Assembly (NCBI GenBank): GCA_008694505.1
Contig: VZDJ01000174.1
Coordinates: 7,272,601-7,336,600 of the forward strand
Reading direction: 5' to 3'
Source of the DNA: Cyanoderma ruficeps
Taxonomy: Eukaryota; Chordata; Aves; Passeriformes; Timaliidae
Length of the DNA: 64,000 nt
A program made the translations under genes and the position numbers. Below are positions 13,191 through 26,000 of this stretch, piece by piece (the stretch's first letter is position 1; every line of letters starts with the position of its first letter). The notes beneath the pieces are model-generated. The model was not told where the DNA came from. It was given only the letters and a program-made list of their open reading frames with translations, and did not search any database.

Positions 13191-13868
13191 GTGTTTATTT
13201 TCATCTGTTTACTACTTCAGTTTTCCCTGCCTCTGCATGGGCAGATTAATAATTTTATTTGTTTGTGTTTCCAAAATTCTGTTATGTTTTTCTCATCACT
13301 GCATGGTTCTGTCTTCTTTCAGTGTGTGCTCTTCTCCCTCACATAGAGATGATTAACTTTTGCAGTGAATGTGCAAAGAAGTATCTGATCTCACAATAGG
13401 AGCCTTCACTTCATCAAGAGGCATGCTAGTAATTCAGCAAAAATAGAGCACATGAGATGGTCTTTTCTTGCAACCTGGATGTTTTTTCCACTCTTGCTAA
13501 TGATTAATGAGTTTAGCCTGGGGACACAAGTCTTCAGAAGTTTGTGTATTTCTCCACCCTAAGCCCAAACTGTGGTTGTTCAGGTTGAGCTCACAATAAC
13601 AGACTCTGTTGGTTGATGATGTGTTGGTCAAGGCAAGGGGATGTGCATCACCTTGGGTCTGTGGAGTTAGTGTGGAACAATGACACAGACATGACTTACT
13701 CTGTATTTTGGGTTCTACCTCCCCTAAAAAGATCACTAGGGCTCGTTTAATTACAGGCTCCAAAATAAAAAAATAATAAAAATTAAAAAACTGTAAAGTA
13801 TGGACAAGTTAACCTGTGCAGTTGCATTTACATCAGTTGAAACAAAAGTTGATTGTTAATTACTCTCT
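13190..13868 (-). other. COMT: candidate COMT 3' UTR
   Basis: This is sequence downstream of the COMT stop. Candidate poly(A) signals on the - strand (TTTATT on the + strand) lie at 13254-13259 and 13194-13199; a variant ATTAAA lies at 13746-13751. Which one is used cannot be told from sequence. A further TTTATT-rich stretch lies at about 12780-12800. Confidence 0.4.
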
Positions 13869-14048
13869 TTATCCCAAAAACACAGCCTTCTCCATAGCAT
13901 CTTCCACTTGCATATATTCCAGATGAGATGGGTAATTAGTGCATTGGAAGTGGGGGCTCTTGCGGACATAGTTAAGGAAATCTGGAGCTCCTGGGAAAAT
14001 TACATTGTCAGCCAGAAGAACTGAGCCCTTCCTCAGCAAATTGCATTC
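13869..14048 (-). CDS. COMT: COMT coding exon 4 (C-terminus, stop)
   Basis: The exon is 180 nt, phase 0, with 59 codons plus TAA. It carries [20 protein letters not shown] with metal ligands Asp217 and Asn218, then [18 protein letters not shown] as the C-terminus. The acceptor is TTTCTAG. The C-terminus is about eight residues shorter than in human. Confidence 0.93.
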   Translation of the reverse strand, partial: ECNLLRKGSVLLADNVIFPGAPDFLNYVRKSPHFQCTNYPSHLEYMQVEDAMEKAVFLG

Positions 14049-17000
14049 CTAGAAAGAAGAGAAATGGCTTCATAGTGGCTGTTAAGCAGACATTGGTTTG
14101 AATGTAACGTACTTTCATGTTAACCAGGTATACTTGAGTGCCTGCATCCAAAAACCCAATGTGGTAGAGGTCTGGAAGATCAAAGAGACATGAGAGAAGC
14201 TGGGTAACTCTTGGATCCTTTGTGGTCATTTGCTGACTTTCTCTGTTTGTTAGTAGAACATTACAGATGGTGATTCTGAAATAGCAAATCAAGTGGAAGT
14301 GTGTGGTTTGCTCCTCAGCTTGTTTCCAGCTATGTCTACATGATCAGTAAGGTGGCTTTGTTTTGCCTCATGTTTAAATGTTTTTTTAATATGGCACTGA
14401 ACTGCAGTATTCGCTCTTTAGGTCACCTGAGAGTAGCATGTAGTGCCTTGGCCAGTCTCAGACTCCAAAACTGCTAAAAGAATGAAAAATTTTCTGCGCT
14501 TGTTTTCCTTTCATCTTAAGCAACTTCCTGCCATTTTGTTTGGGATCTGGGCATGAAGCAAGGTTTTTGCACAGTGAAGATCCCTCTGACAGATTTCCAT
14601 AAGACATAACTAACTTGTAACAGTCACTTCAAGTGCAATGTTGATCCTCAGTAAACCTAAAAACCTAATTTTTACTGGTATTTTTTTGTCTAGAAGAAGT
14701 TGCTTATCTGGGCTTACCAGCTGTTTCAAAACAAAGTCTGTAGCTAAATCAGCTTGGTGGTTACCCTGTGGTTACAGGCAGTAGCTGTAGCTGAAGCATG
14801 GGGTGTTTTTTGTCACTCTCAGTCTATGAGAGCAGTTCTGTTGATGAGTGTCCTGCAGAAGCTCTTGCCTCTGGGGACTGAACACCAGTCAGCACAGTAG
14901 AAGTGATTTTAGAGCCACAGCAAATACCCTCCAGTCTGTTTCTATTGCAGTTTACAGAAGCCTGCAAGAGAAAACATACTGGATTTTCTACTGGTTATCA
15001 GGATTTCAGATGCTCTTTGTGTCTGGCTTTTTTGTCTGGACCACTTCTAATATATGCATATTTCATCTGAATATATTCATACTTCAATACCTGCCAAAAA
15101 TACATTTTAGAAGGTTTGTGACATCTGAAAAAATCTGAGGATTTTTTCTTTGTCTTTCTCCTCTTAATTTCATGGGAGTTTTTTGCAACTTGGTATCACA
15201 GTTGCATCAGACTGACCACTACCATGGAACTGAACTTGTTTGTTTTGGCTGTGTTGTGAAGGCTAAGTTCCGATAAGGATGCACTGTGGAAAGAGCTCAG
15301 TCATCCTTACACAGGCAGTTTAAAAGAAAACATTCTCTGAGTACAAAATAACTGTAGGGAGGGAACATTTTCTTCAGCTACTGCTGTGTAAATTCAATAC
15401 TAGCTGTTCATAACCCCAAATAAATTTCCTTTTCAAACAGCTTTCTGGAGGACAAGGCTTAAAACTAAAAAACCAGGGGGTCTGGGTCAGAAAATAGTGT
15501 TGTAGTCCTCAAGCAGGGGTCAGGAAATATTTGGCAGGTTCTCAATTTAAGAGGCAGGCTCAAAAAAAGTCGATTTATTTGTGAAGAAAATAATTGAAAA
15601 ATGGCACTTCCATAAAAACAGGCAGTTGTAGAACATTTTATCAGTTAGGAGAGCATCTGTATGTGCTGTGTTAATAGGTACAGATATTGCCAATCTGTTA
15701 CTTACCACCTGAAAATACCTTCCTGTCCAGAAGTCCTCTGCCACTGCCTACTGCTGTTACAGCCAACTTATTTTGGAATACTCACAGGAATGGTTAAGGC
15801 AGCTTGGGAAGAAAGAAGCGTAATTTTTCCACCTTTGGGGCTGGACAGCATTTCCCTAGGAAGTGCCTGCTGGGGCAGTTTGCTCTCTTCTTAACATTGC
15901 TTTGCAGCCAGTTAATTAGGTGGAGTGTAAAGACTCCAAGACAAGTCAGAGTCCGTGCTGCTGTAGCCGTGCTACGGTTTATACGGAAAATGGTATTTCA
16001 TCAAGAGGCTCTGCTGGCACCACAGACCCAGGCCAAAAAAGGATACTGAGGAAATTAAAGAGGTGGAGCTGGGATATGCAGGTCCCAAGTCTCACCCACT
16101 CCCAGGATCAGGATGGGCTTTGGGTCAAGTGTTCTAGTTGGTGACCATGCAGGCACTCCTAGGGAGTGTAAGACTCAGGCCATGCATTCCTCCAGGTAGG
16201 ATTTCTACTGCACACCTGTATGTTCAGCAAACAGAATGGTTCAGCTGTACTCACTGAGTCCTGAGCTGTGTAATGTTGGCAGAGATCCTTAACAAAAGTC
16301 TAGGGTCCTGTCCTTCAAATCCTCTTCTCTTGTAAGGCTGCTATTTTGGCTGCCAGTGTTCATTTTACAGCAGATGAGGTCCCTCATAAAGAATAGAGGC
16401 CTCACAGACATGAAGGCATTTGCTACTTTACTTTTAAGACTGGAATTGTGCAAACTGACCTGAAGTAGTTTGGTGTCCGGTGTGTATCTGTCTTTCCAGT
16501 GGTCCAGGAAGACAAAATCCAGAGTATCCACTTCATATTTTTTTTTCAGCTGAGGGATAATTTCCTCTGAAGGGCCTTCTAGGAGTTTTACCTGAAATAC
16601 AAATCCATCTGATGAACTGCAAACCATTAAGAAAAATCACATACTACCAGCTCATTTTAAATTGTAGCCAGACATCAAGGATCATGTTTATAGCTTAATA
16701 TTACATCAGTTGAATTATTTGGTAGGGTTAGGTCAAATGTACTTCTTCATTTTTTACAAACCAACTCAGTTCTGTTCCAAAATAAGAATTTGGGTGTTTC
16801 AGATTTTGTTGGTTTTAAAATTAACAACAGAAAAAGTGACCTGTTGTTTCTGTTGTATAGTGTGTGTCTTTATCATCATGGATGTCTCCTGTTGAAAACA
16901 GTGCTTTTAATGACTTCTTTTTTGTTACATTTCAGTTGAGTCTTGTAGTTCAAGGGAAGCAAAAAATGCAGAGAACAGATTAGGTTAGAATAAAGAGGGA

Positions 17001-20000
17001 GGCTACAGTATGTAAAATTGATAAGGCCAGGAGAGGGAAGAGACAGGACAGAGGCTGTTACACCTTCCTCACGGGTTTATTGGAGTAACTACTGTTAAAC
17101 TGAAAGCAGCTGCTGCACGTGGATTTTTGTTAGGCAAGCACCATATACCATGAGAAGAGGAAGAAAGTGGTAAGGAAATGTCTGGTTTATGAATCATAGC
17201 TGAGCAGGAGATTAAATCAGATGGGGAAATGCAGTTTTAGATGTCACTAGTACTTCAGGTTCTCTTCAAGTAGTTAAGAAACACGTCAGAAGGTCCCTTG
17301 GTGGGACTTATTCCTCCAGTGTTTCCAGCTCAATTGAAGTGAGTTGTCTGCTGAATAGACAGGCATTTCTCAGGCATGAATCCCCCAGCCTGGGCGGGAT
17401 ATAGACTGGAAACATCTGCATCCCAACCGGCTATAGAGAGTAAAGACACCTCTGACTGCACAAAACTTTGCTACTAAGTTGGGTACTGTGACCAGCTAGA
17501 TTTGGGTAAATACTTCTCATTTGAAGTCCATTGCACATAATACAGCTGATTCCTGTGAGCTGTTGTAACAAATTGGACTATGGTTCACTTTTTTGTGGTC
17601 AGTCTTCACACCAATTTGAACCTTTTAGTTTATACTGAGAAACCCAGTATTATTCTGGCTTTTGGAAGGCAATGTAGTTAAGTCCTGCTGTAAGAGGTCA
17701 GGCACTGTAACTAAGCATGGAGCTGGTTAAATTTATAAGGCCCATGGGTACAAGCAAAAGAAAAAAAACCTAACCAGTTTTGCTGTAGGTGTTACAGACA
17801 AAATGGTATTTACCTTATCTTGTACTCCAGCAAACTCAATCATCTGTTTAGCTATAGCAGCAAATTCTGGGTTGAACTCCACAGTGAGCAGACGAGCTCC
17901 TGCCTTCAGCAGCCGAGAAATCCTCACTGCTGAGTAGCCACAGTACGTTCCCAGCTCCAAGGCAACTGATGGATTGGCCTCTTCCACTGTCTTGTCTAGA
18001 ACTTTACCTGATTAAAATGGGAAAAGATGACCTTTTGACAAAATCAAACTGGTTCATATACAGAAGAGCAAGGTAGTGACAAGAAACTTTAAAAATCCCT
18101 GTACTCAGTTGCTCAGGACATTAATAAATTAAAAGAGTTGATGCTAAATTATATACCGTATTCTTTGCAAACTGGCTTGTGGTCAAGTTAATCATGGACG
18201 TTTTAAGTTTCAAAGTGCAAACTTTCAACTAAAAGAAATCTTAGTTTTACAATATACAAATTTCTGAGTAAGGAATTCCCTGAATTAACTAATTTATAGT
18301 GTTAGAAGGGGGAAATGCAGTAATTTTTTCCAAGAAGTTACTGCAGAAACTGGCTATAATTGTGAAATATATAACTCCTCGATTCTAAGTGCTCATGTTT
18401 GTTGTTAATGTTACATGCTGTAGTCTGATATAAAATTTCTTATTCTAAATACTCGTCTTTAAAAGAAAAAAGCTTACAAAGTTGCAAAATATTTGGTTTC
18501 ACTGCATGAATTTGTGGTATGGGAAACATTGGTCAATTGTTAACAACAGAAAATATTCCCAAGAAGAAGTGACAGTCTACTATATTCAGTCCTTACAAAG
18601 AAAATTATTTATTTATGAGATTTATTTATGAGAAATTTCCTCTTATTTGTATGGCTAAAAACTGGATAACTAAACTCAAAAAGTAGTGGAAGGGATTTTA
18701 CTCTAAGCCATGGTCATTAAGGGATATTCTTCTGGGTGTTGTTTAGGAGTTTGATGATGAGGATGAGACATCTTGAGGCCATGTCGTCACTCTTGAAATC
18801 TCAAGGGCTAAAGATGCACTAACTTTGATGGCTCTTACCTGAGGAAAGGCCATCAGAGCAAAACTAGAGTGAAATTATTAAGAATTTAATCACAAATGTT
18901 CAAAGTTTAGAGCTTTAAGTATTCCTACTTAGCCTTGACCCACTGTTCTGCTGCCCTAAGCACCCCAGCCAGGTATGCTGAGGAGCCACTTTCAAAAACT
19001 GTACCCGTGTCAGAAGAGCATTTTTATTACAATGCTTACAGTTGTATTTCATTAGCTATGTTAATCCCAGACTAAGCAAATTTCCCCAGAAAGTTCCCAG
19101 CAAGAGGTACTTTTGTTTCCAATTCATAAGGGAACATATTAACATTATGCCATTATAGTTTTTTGAAAAGACTGCTGCTTTCCTGCAGCTATGAAAAAAA
19201 GTTTCTGTTCCCATCTTTTTCTTTTGGAGACAAGAACAAGATGATTTACTTACTAAATAGCAACAGTGTCTGATACTGTATGACATGGATAGGATCTCTC
19301 CCTTCAACAGAAACTTTTGATTTATGCTTGCATTCACAAAATTCATATAGTTAAACATAATTTTGAGGCTTTTTTCAATTTGCTGTCTTCTTGTTAAGGA
19401 TCTGAAAGTATTTAACATAATAAATTATGCCTTAAAGGCACCCTGTGTATAAAGTGAGGTATAATGCAACCCTAGATTTTTTTCCATCAGTTGTCACTCT
19501 CTGATTACACACTTGCAATGTGTACAACCCAGAAATCTGGTGCTGTGACTTTGTGGATGAGTCACTGGATACCCCTCCACAAAAACATGCGCCACGAGCA
19601 GGCACCACTGTTCACAGAACCACTCTGCTGACCACAAGGCTGTGTGGGTTGGGCTTTTTGCAGCAGCAGCAGGTGGAAGTTGCCATGTGGATACAATCAG
19701 ATGTCCTGTACTGTGCTAGTATTGAAGGATCTTTTCAGATGCTGACCCCTGCTGTAATTACCTTTCTCATCACCCACATTCATGGCCCACTCTTTCTGGG
19801 AGCAGTATTTATCTATAGTGTCCACCACACTACAGGGGTCTCCTCGGACTGCATTCTGCAGCACAAAATTTAAAATCCTCTGTTCTTTGCTCTGATTCAT
19901 GATGAAATTGGTTATTTTCTCCCGGATTATTTCATTCCAGATAAGGGCAGCAGTGCCATTTTTCCTGATGAGCAACACAATGAGCAGCAAAACCAAAAGC

Positions 20001-20044
20001 AGGATGAAGACAATGAACAGAGGGACTGAAGAGCTCTCCAGCAT
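13869..20044 (-). CDS. COMT: COMT, catechol O-methyltransferase, complete coding region
   Basis: COMT transfers a methyl group from S-adenosylmethionine to one hydroxyl of catechols such as dopamine, using Mg2+. On the - strand, exons 20044-19762, 18007-17814, 16591-16460 and 14048-13869 join in frame to give 262 residues; human membrane-bound COMT has 271. Residues 8-26 form a hydrophobic anchor. Met49 (codon 19898-19900) matches the internal start of the soluble form. The SAM site reads [13 protein letters not shown] (112-124 region). DHWKDRY supplies metal ligand Asp189 and catalytic Lys192, LADN supplies Asp217 and Asn218, and Glu247 matches human Glu199 (soluble numbering). The protein ends shortly after the last helix, without the human GPGSEAGP tail. 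The gene runs tail to tail with ARVCF and head to head with TXNRD2. Confidence 0.95.
14049..16459 (-). other. COMT: COMT intron between coding exons 3 and 4
   Basis: The intron is GT-AG and about 2.4 kb. I recognise no additional exon, repeat family or RNA gene in it. Confidence 0.7.
16460..16591 (-). CDS. COMT: COMT coding exon 3 (metal site, catalytic Lys)
   Basis: The exon is 132 nt, phase 0 at both ends, and encodes residues 160-203. It includes [19 protein letters not shown] followed by DHWKDRY, the Mg2+ ligand Asp and catalytic Lys motif. The acceptor is GTATTTCAG and the donor CTTCAG|GTCAGT. Confidence 0.93.
16592..17813 (-). other. COMT: COMT intron between coding exons 2 and 3
   Basis: The intron is GT-AG and about 1.2 kb. 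Nothing recognisable lies inside. Confidence 0.7.
17814..18007 (-). CDS. COMT: COMT coding exon 2 (SAM-binding core)
   Basis: The exon is 194 nt and encodes residues 95-159; the split codon GGT gives Gly95. It carries the Rossmann SAM motif [12 protein letters not shown] and the acidic LLTVEFNPE strand end. It ends with EFAGVQDK, in which Val156 aligns with human Val158. The acceptor is TTAATCAG and the donor AAG|GTAAAT. Confidence 0.93.
18008..19761 (-). other. COMT: COMT intron between coding exons 1 and 2
   Basis: The intron is GT-AG and about 1.75 kb. It is AT-rich, with no recognisable exon or mobile element. Confidence 0.7.
19762..20044 (-). CDS. COMT: COMT coding exon 1 (anchor, both start codons)
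   Basis: The exon is 283 nt and encodes residues 1-94 plus one base. The first ATG (20042-20044) directly follows CTTCCAG, so the exon begins at the start codon and any 5' UTR must lie in upstream exons. The protein starts [10 protein letters not shown] and has a Leu/Ile/Val-rich membrane segment. It continues into KEQRIL and [15 protein letters not shown], which is the family hallmark. The donor is AAAG|GTAATT. The internal ATG at 19898-19900 has A at -3 and is the likely soluble-form start. Confidence 0.93.
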
Positions 20045-23000
20045 CTGGAAGAAAAGAGAAAAACAGTCCAGGGTTAAGGTGGCACAGGAGAGGGCTGTCC
20101 TTTTTGTAAATATTGAGCTAAATTACCCACAACATACCGTTCTGAACAGGAACACAGAGAGTTTAATTATGATTGTGTCTAGAGTAGCTGTAAAAGGCTC
20201 TCTGTCACTTGGTAATGGATGGTGCTCTGTAGCACTTCCTTTAGAAGCCAATTTTACAGGCAGTCAACAAGTAGCTTTATTTAATGCTCTAGTCCCTTCC
20301 CCCACACAGCTGCTCAGTCCTGGCTCCAAGCATGCCACTGCACGAGCAGATTCCAGCATCAAATCGGTTCTAGCTCCAATAGGAGCTACAACATCCTCAA
20401 AAATTTTGCCTAAGTTACCCAAATGACAAAGGGATTATCTCATTCTAGGAGATAACAACATTCTTCCAGATCTCTTCCTACTTGTTCTTGCTTCTCTATT
20501 TTGTTTCCCCAGATATTGTCCCAGAAAGATCCTAATTTTCATGGATGGTCTGACCTCCATTCTGTAGTGGGGTTTGGCATAAACACATGGGGAAAGTCTA
20601 TCCCACTATTTAAATTTTGAATCATCGTGCAGAACACATTTTGACTTCAGAAGATGACTGAGTTTCCATGGAGATATGCTCAAGACACAGTACAGCTGAT
20701 GTTGTTCACCCATCCTCTTATCTTAGTTGCAGAGCATGATTTGTTTGGAGCTGTCAAAAGTCTATTTCTTTTGCTTTTAAGCAGTCACCAATGTTAAGTT
20801 ACCCTTAATGCTTTTCTTGCAAAGTTTGACTGGAGATGTTTCCTTTCAGAGCCTGCCAGCATCATTAGCACATGAAAATCTTGCTTCTTGGACCTTCTGA
20901 ATATTTTTTCCTAGCTAATATGAGCCTGCTTCATTACCTCGATGAGATCATGAAGGCCTGGATGTCAGTTTTTCTTTTTTCCCTCCGTGCAGTAGTAGTT
21001 CTACTGACCAGACCCAATTGTCCTGCACCTTTCAGATGGGACTTCAGCTCTTTTTTGTTTTTCTACATGAAAATGTTTGGCTTTACCTGTCCACTGAAAA
21101 CTTGGATAAGGCTGTGAAAAGATAATTAGTTTAACGTATCTCTCTAGCTTCACGTGACTGGTCTTGACTTTCATGGCTTAGTTGATTGTATGGTCACTGT
21201 TGATGGATTAGGATTACTGACCCAGGTGAGAGAGAATTATTATCCAGTGAGTGGATGGAGCCCAGAAACCACTTCCTGAGGCCAGCAGGTCTCTAACCTT
21301 CCTGCACACCCGTGATTCACTTGGTGGCAGTCCAGCTACAGTCAGGTGCCTCTAGGACTGAAGACTGCTGGCATTCAGAATTACTGCAGACCACTGCCAG
21401 ACTAATCCTCTGCTTACAATGGATACTTGGGCATTCTCTGGGCAGACCTTACACAGGCTGTTGCTTCAGCACTATGAGATCCTGCCAGCATGTTTGGGGC
21501 TGCCCTTCAAAGATCTGTCAGGCAGCAAGAGTGGATGGGAGCAACAGGATGAACTAGGTAGTGTATTTCTGGGGGAACAGCTTTCCTCCTTTATTGCTTA
21601 GCATTGATATGAGACCATTTAATGAGATTTCTCCAAACAGGGAGAGAAGCCTCTGCAGGCTAACTCAGCCCTGCTCCCTGTCATGCAGGAATGCTGAGAA
21701 TTCTTTTTCAGACTGACTGTCTGAATCAAGTACTCAGAGGGATCCACTTTTTACAGTGCCTCAGATCTTTGCACTTGAATCCCACATGGATGCTACCACA
21801 TGTAAGAGTAGAACCCACTTGCCTCCCCAGAGGTTGCTCACAGGAAGGAACAACCTACAGAGTACATGTTGATTTTTCCATTCCTAGATGAGTTCACTTA
21901 TTTTTGAGGTATCAAGGAATGTTTTTCAACTACTGTTTTTTTATTATTATTATTATTAATATTTCTGTATAACACCCCAGCACCTTCATAAACTGGCAGT
22001 ATGGGTTTTCTTAGCAGAACTCCTTCAGGAGGCAATTACCCTGAAAACCACTTTCCAGAGAAGGTACCTTCTAAAAAGAGAGGAACGGACACATGTTGGT
22101 TTTCTTTTCTTTTTTTTTGTAAACAGTTTTTTTCAAAGTTTTTCCCCCTCTTACTTTCTGTCTTCTTAGGTGTGAAAATAAATTTAGTGACAGCAGTAGG
22201 CTGTAAAGGCAGTTTGCCAAGAGCAAGCGGCATTGGTGATGGTCATGCACCCAGAGGGAGAAAAGATCTGTACCAAAATAGGTAATTGCTTTCGTATTCT
22301 TAGCTGGAAAATATTTGATATGAAAATTAAGTGTGTAATTCAACCAATTTAAAACTACCACTACCTAGGAGACAGTCATGTTATGACAGCTTTAGAAAAT
22401 GCAACAATAATTTTAGCTTTAATGTGGATTCATGAGATTCATTAAGTATGCAATAAAACTGAATTTGCATACAGTCAAGTTTCCCATAAGCACTTATTAC
22501 AAGGCAGCTACTCTTATTATTTAATGCTTATACTGAGGCTCCAAATACACAGGTTAGCACTGCAACTTCTTCTGTGCTTTAGAAACACCATAATAAAAGG
22601 AACCTTCTCTTTGAAAGCTAAAATTTGAAGTGGAAAATAGTAGGCAAATGAAAAATTCAGCGAGGGAATAAACAGAAAAACTGGAGGGACAACATTATGG
22701 GAAAGAATGAATAACATGTATCAGTACATCTGTTTTTGAGATGACAGAGTTTTAAAGAAAACATATTAAAATTTCATGCCCAAGCCTGTCAAACTACCGA
22801 TGAGTCTTTCTAAAGCACTGAGTTATTTTCTTATGCATCTAATCTTACTCATTTTGGCAGGTTTCATAAAACCAAATCATAACTTGATAATGCAGCTCAG
22901 CAGTTTTCCCCTGGTGCACACCATAATCAAACAATCAGCATTTGAATGGGAGTACCTCTGTTTCAGCTCACAGAGATTAAAAAGATATTTTCAAAGAGAG

Positions 23001-26000
23001 AAGCTGGCATGAAATGTGGGAATCTGCTGCCCCAACTTACCTGCCTGTGGAGATGAAACACCTAAGTCATTCCAATGGCTAGAAAAGAAACATCAAGATA
23101 CTGGCTTGTAGACTTAGGGATCTGCTATTATGCCAACAGATGTTAAGTTAGGGGATTCAGCATCCCCTTACTATCATATGATCTTCAGTTTTTCTAAATT
23201 CATAAAAATGCCCATGTGATGGAGCCCAAACCAATACATCCTGTTGTTTATTCTCATGCAGCTGACTCCAGCCATTGCACCAAAGGTTAAAGTAAGGATC
23301 TTTCAGTAATGCTATTTATCAATCCTTCTGGTACCTTTTTCCAACCTCTGCTAAATATAATTGCTCTTAGAAGTCCCTGATGTGAAAAAATAAGGACTAG
23401 AACAATTGGTAACATCAATTTTTAAGGTAAGTCCAAGTAACCAGATTGAACTGAGATCTTTTTCAGTGTTTCATAAAAACTATACAAAGTTTTCATAACA
23501 CTGTTAGAGGAAGGTGTATGGAAATGTGATGTAAACTACTGATAGCAACTGCTTCTCTGATTCCAAACCAACATCCCTCTGCTAAAAACTGATATTTATT
23601 GAGAAGAAAAATAAGCATGTGAAAGCACCTTTAAATGGCCTAAGTTTTAACAAAAGCATATACCCTGGTGAGAGTCACACTCAGTGGACTACAGAAGTAT
23701 CAAATTTGACTATTTAACTATTCTGAAGCTTAGTTCACATTTTGAGTAATTAACAAGATGTAATTTCCTACAGATGCAAAAATAAGAGATGACAGATATT
23801 GAAACACTTGTGAGGTGGAAAACTGCTGGATAGAACATTTTTCTAATCAAGGTGAATCTTTCTAAGCCTAATTACAGAGCCTCTCATTACAGTTTCAGCT
23901 TGTATAAACTGATATTGCTTTGTTTTGTACTGAAAATTAAGTCCTAAACATTATCACAAAAAAACCCCACACTTTTGTACAAAGACAGCACGTAAATTAG
24001 ACAGCTATTCTCCAGGGCTGGAATGAGAGTCAACTTTGTGACCCTGAGCCAGAGGACTTAGCCGTGAGTCTCATTTTGGCAATGTTTTTCTGATCTGCCC
24101 TTGGATGAGCTGTCTTATCTTCCTCTGTGCTGCCACAAGAGTTAAAGTTACTGCTGCATGTGTAAACTTTCAAGGCATTGTAAAGCTGAATTAATTTTTT
24201 CAGAAAATTCCCTGCTATGAATGTATCAATAACACCTGAGGAAAGGCAAAGTTTTGTTTGCACAGCAAATGCATATGTAACATTATTATTCTTCAGTTTA
24301 TGAACAGCTGGGAAAATGTGGAGACGAGCAGTGCTTCAAATGCTTTCCTAAAGGGCTTTCAGCCAGCTGACAACTCAGGCCTTTGAGGAAAGATCCAGTC
24401 TTTGAGGTACATCCAGTCTTGCTGTAATTTTTCATGCATTTAATCTAACTGCCAAGTATTGGTTGGTTGTTTAAGAGTTCATTACGAGTCTCCACACATC
24501 CAGACAGTACTTTAAGCATTCTGGTGCTAAAGGGTTTAGAATCTAATTTTGACTTTATTAACTCACATAACCTGGTGAATGGGGAGCACTTGATATGTTT
24601 ATATCATCCAACCTTTTCCAGCTTCTGCTGAAATTATGCCTTTAGACACTGATGCACTGAAGTATGCAGAGGATTTGCACACTACTGAGGATATATTAGC
24701 TGTTTATGAAGGATTGTGAAAACAATGCACAAGAGTCAGCACATTTCTACACATATTTTAACAATGTCCTGCACTAGGCCAGAGGAGATCTGTGCTGTGC
24801 TGGGACTGGAGTTTCTGACTCTTATTCTTATGCTGTCTTGAATGAGGCAATCTCTCTTTTGTGGCATTTTGTTTTTCTTGATGTTTTCCCAGAGCAAGAA
24901 AGGCAAAGTATTTTGGTCAGAAAGTCTAAACTAGCTTCTGCCAAACATATTGTATCCTGTTGCTGTAGGCAACACAATTCAACAGCTTCATAATTTAGTA
25001 CATTTAAAGGTCAAAAAATATCTTTTTACCTTCTATTCTTTCATTACTGTTTATGTATTTGCAAGTGAGTGCAACTGTTCTGTGAAGAATAATCATCATA
25101 TTGCCAAAAGTGAATAGCTTGTATTTCAATGGAAACTTAGTCTGCGAGTTTGGCATTCAGATTTTCCACTGACATCATGAAAACAATCTGAACAGACTTT
25201 CTATAATTTTTCACTATTTCTTGCCTGAAATCTAGATTCTTCTCTCAGTTTTTTTTCAAATTACTATAATTTAGTTTCACTGCCATGACTACAAAAATGT
25301 CTGTCTTCTATAAAAGTTCTTATAATTGTTTTCTGCCCGTGTAGCCTTTTGTCTTGTCTTCTTCCCTCTTCTCAGGTTGAAAGGAAACAAATACAAGCTG
25401 CTTCTTACTGAATGAAAGGAAAAGAACAGAAAAATGTTTATTGCCTTCTTGGGAGCCTCATCAAATAAGCTTCATAAGGGTGTTTAAATCCATTCTGCCT
25501 ACAAAGATTTCAATTAGGATAATTGCTACCCACTTAAAACTCCCTTCCCAGTAGCCATTGTCTAGATGGTATTCGGTGCTATTACCCAAAGCAGGAGGTT
25601 TATACAATGGTTATGTGCCCCATAAAGAAGTGCAGTGTTTAGAATGAAGTGGCCACACAGAGAGGCCTCATCTCCATCCAACAAGCAGATCCACAGGAAT
25701 TTGTAGCAACCTAATCCAGACTGACCTAGTGAACACACTACATGATTAAAGCCAGAGTTTGGGATGAGAGAATTTTTCAAGGATATTAAATGCACTTTAC
25801 TGGGCCTTAAGCAAAGGCAGCTTTTTAGGAATAAGACCCTTTCAGGTACCCCTAGGAAGTGTTTGTTTCTGCTAGTCCTTATTCCTACTGGAGCCCTCTA
25901 GATGTGTTTGCACTATTTGTGCCAGTGTTTCAGACCAGTGGTTAGGGTGGCTCAGCAGAACTACCTGGGAGGCAGTGGACTGACAAAAGTAGAAAGTGCT

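Noticed and set aside
19520..20426. Open frames of 117 and 175 codons on the + strand
   Set aside because: They are antisense shadows of the first COMT coding exon and its surroundings, with no recognisable protein family.
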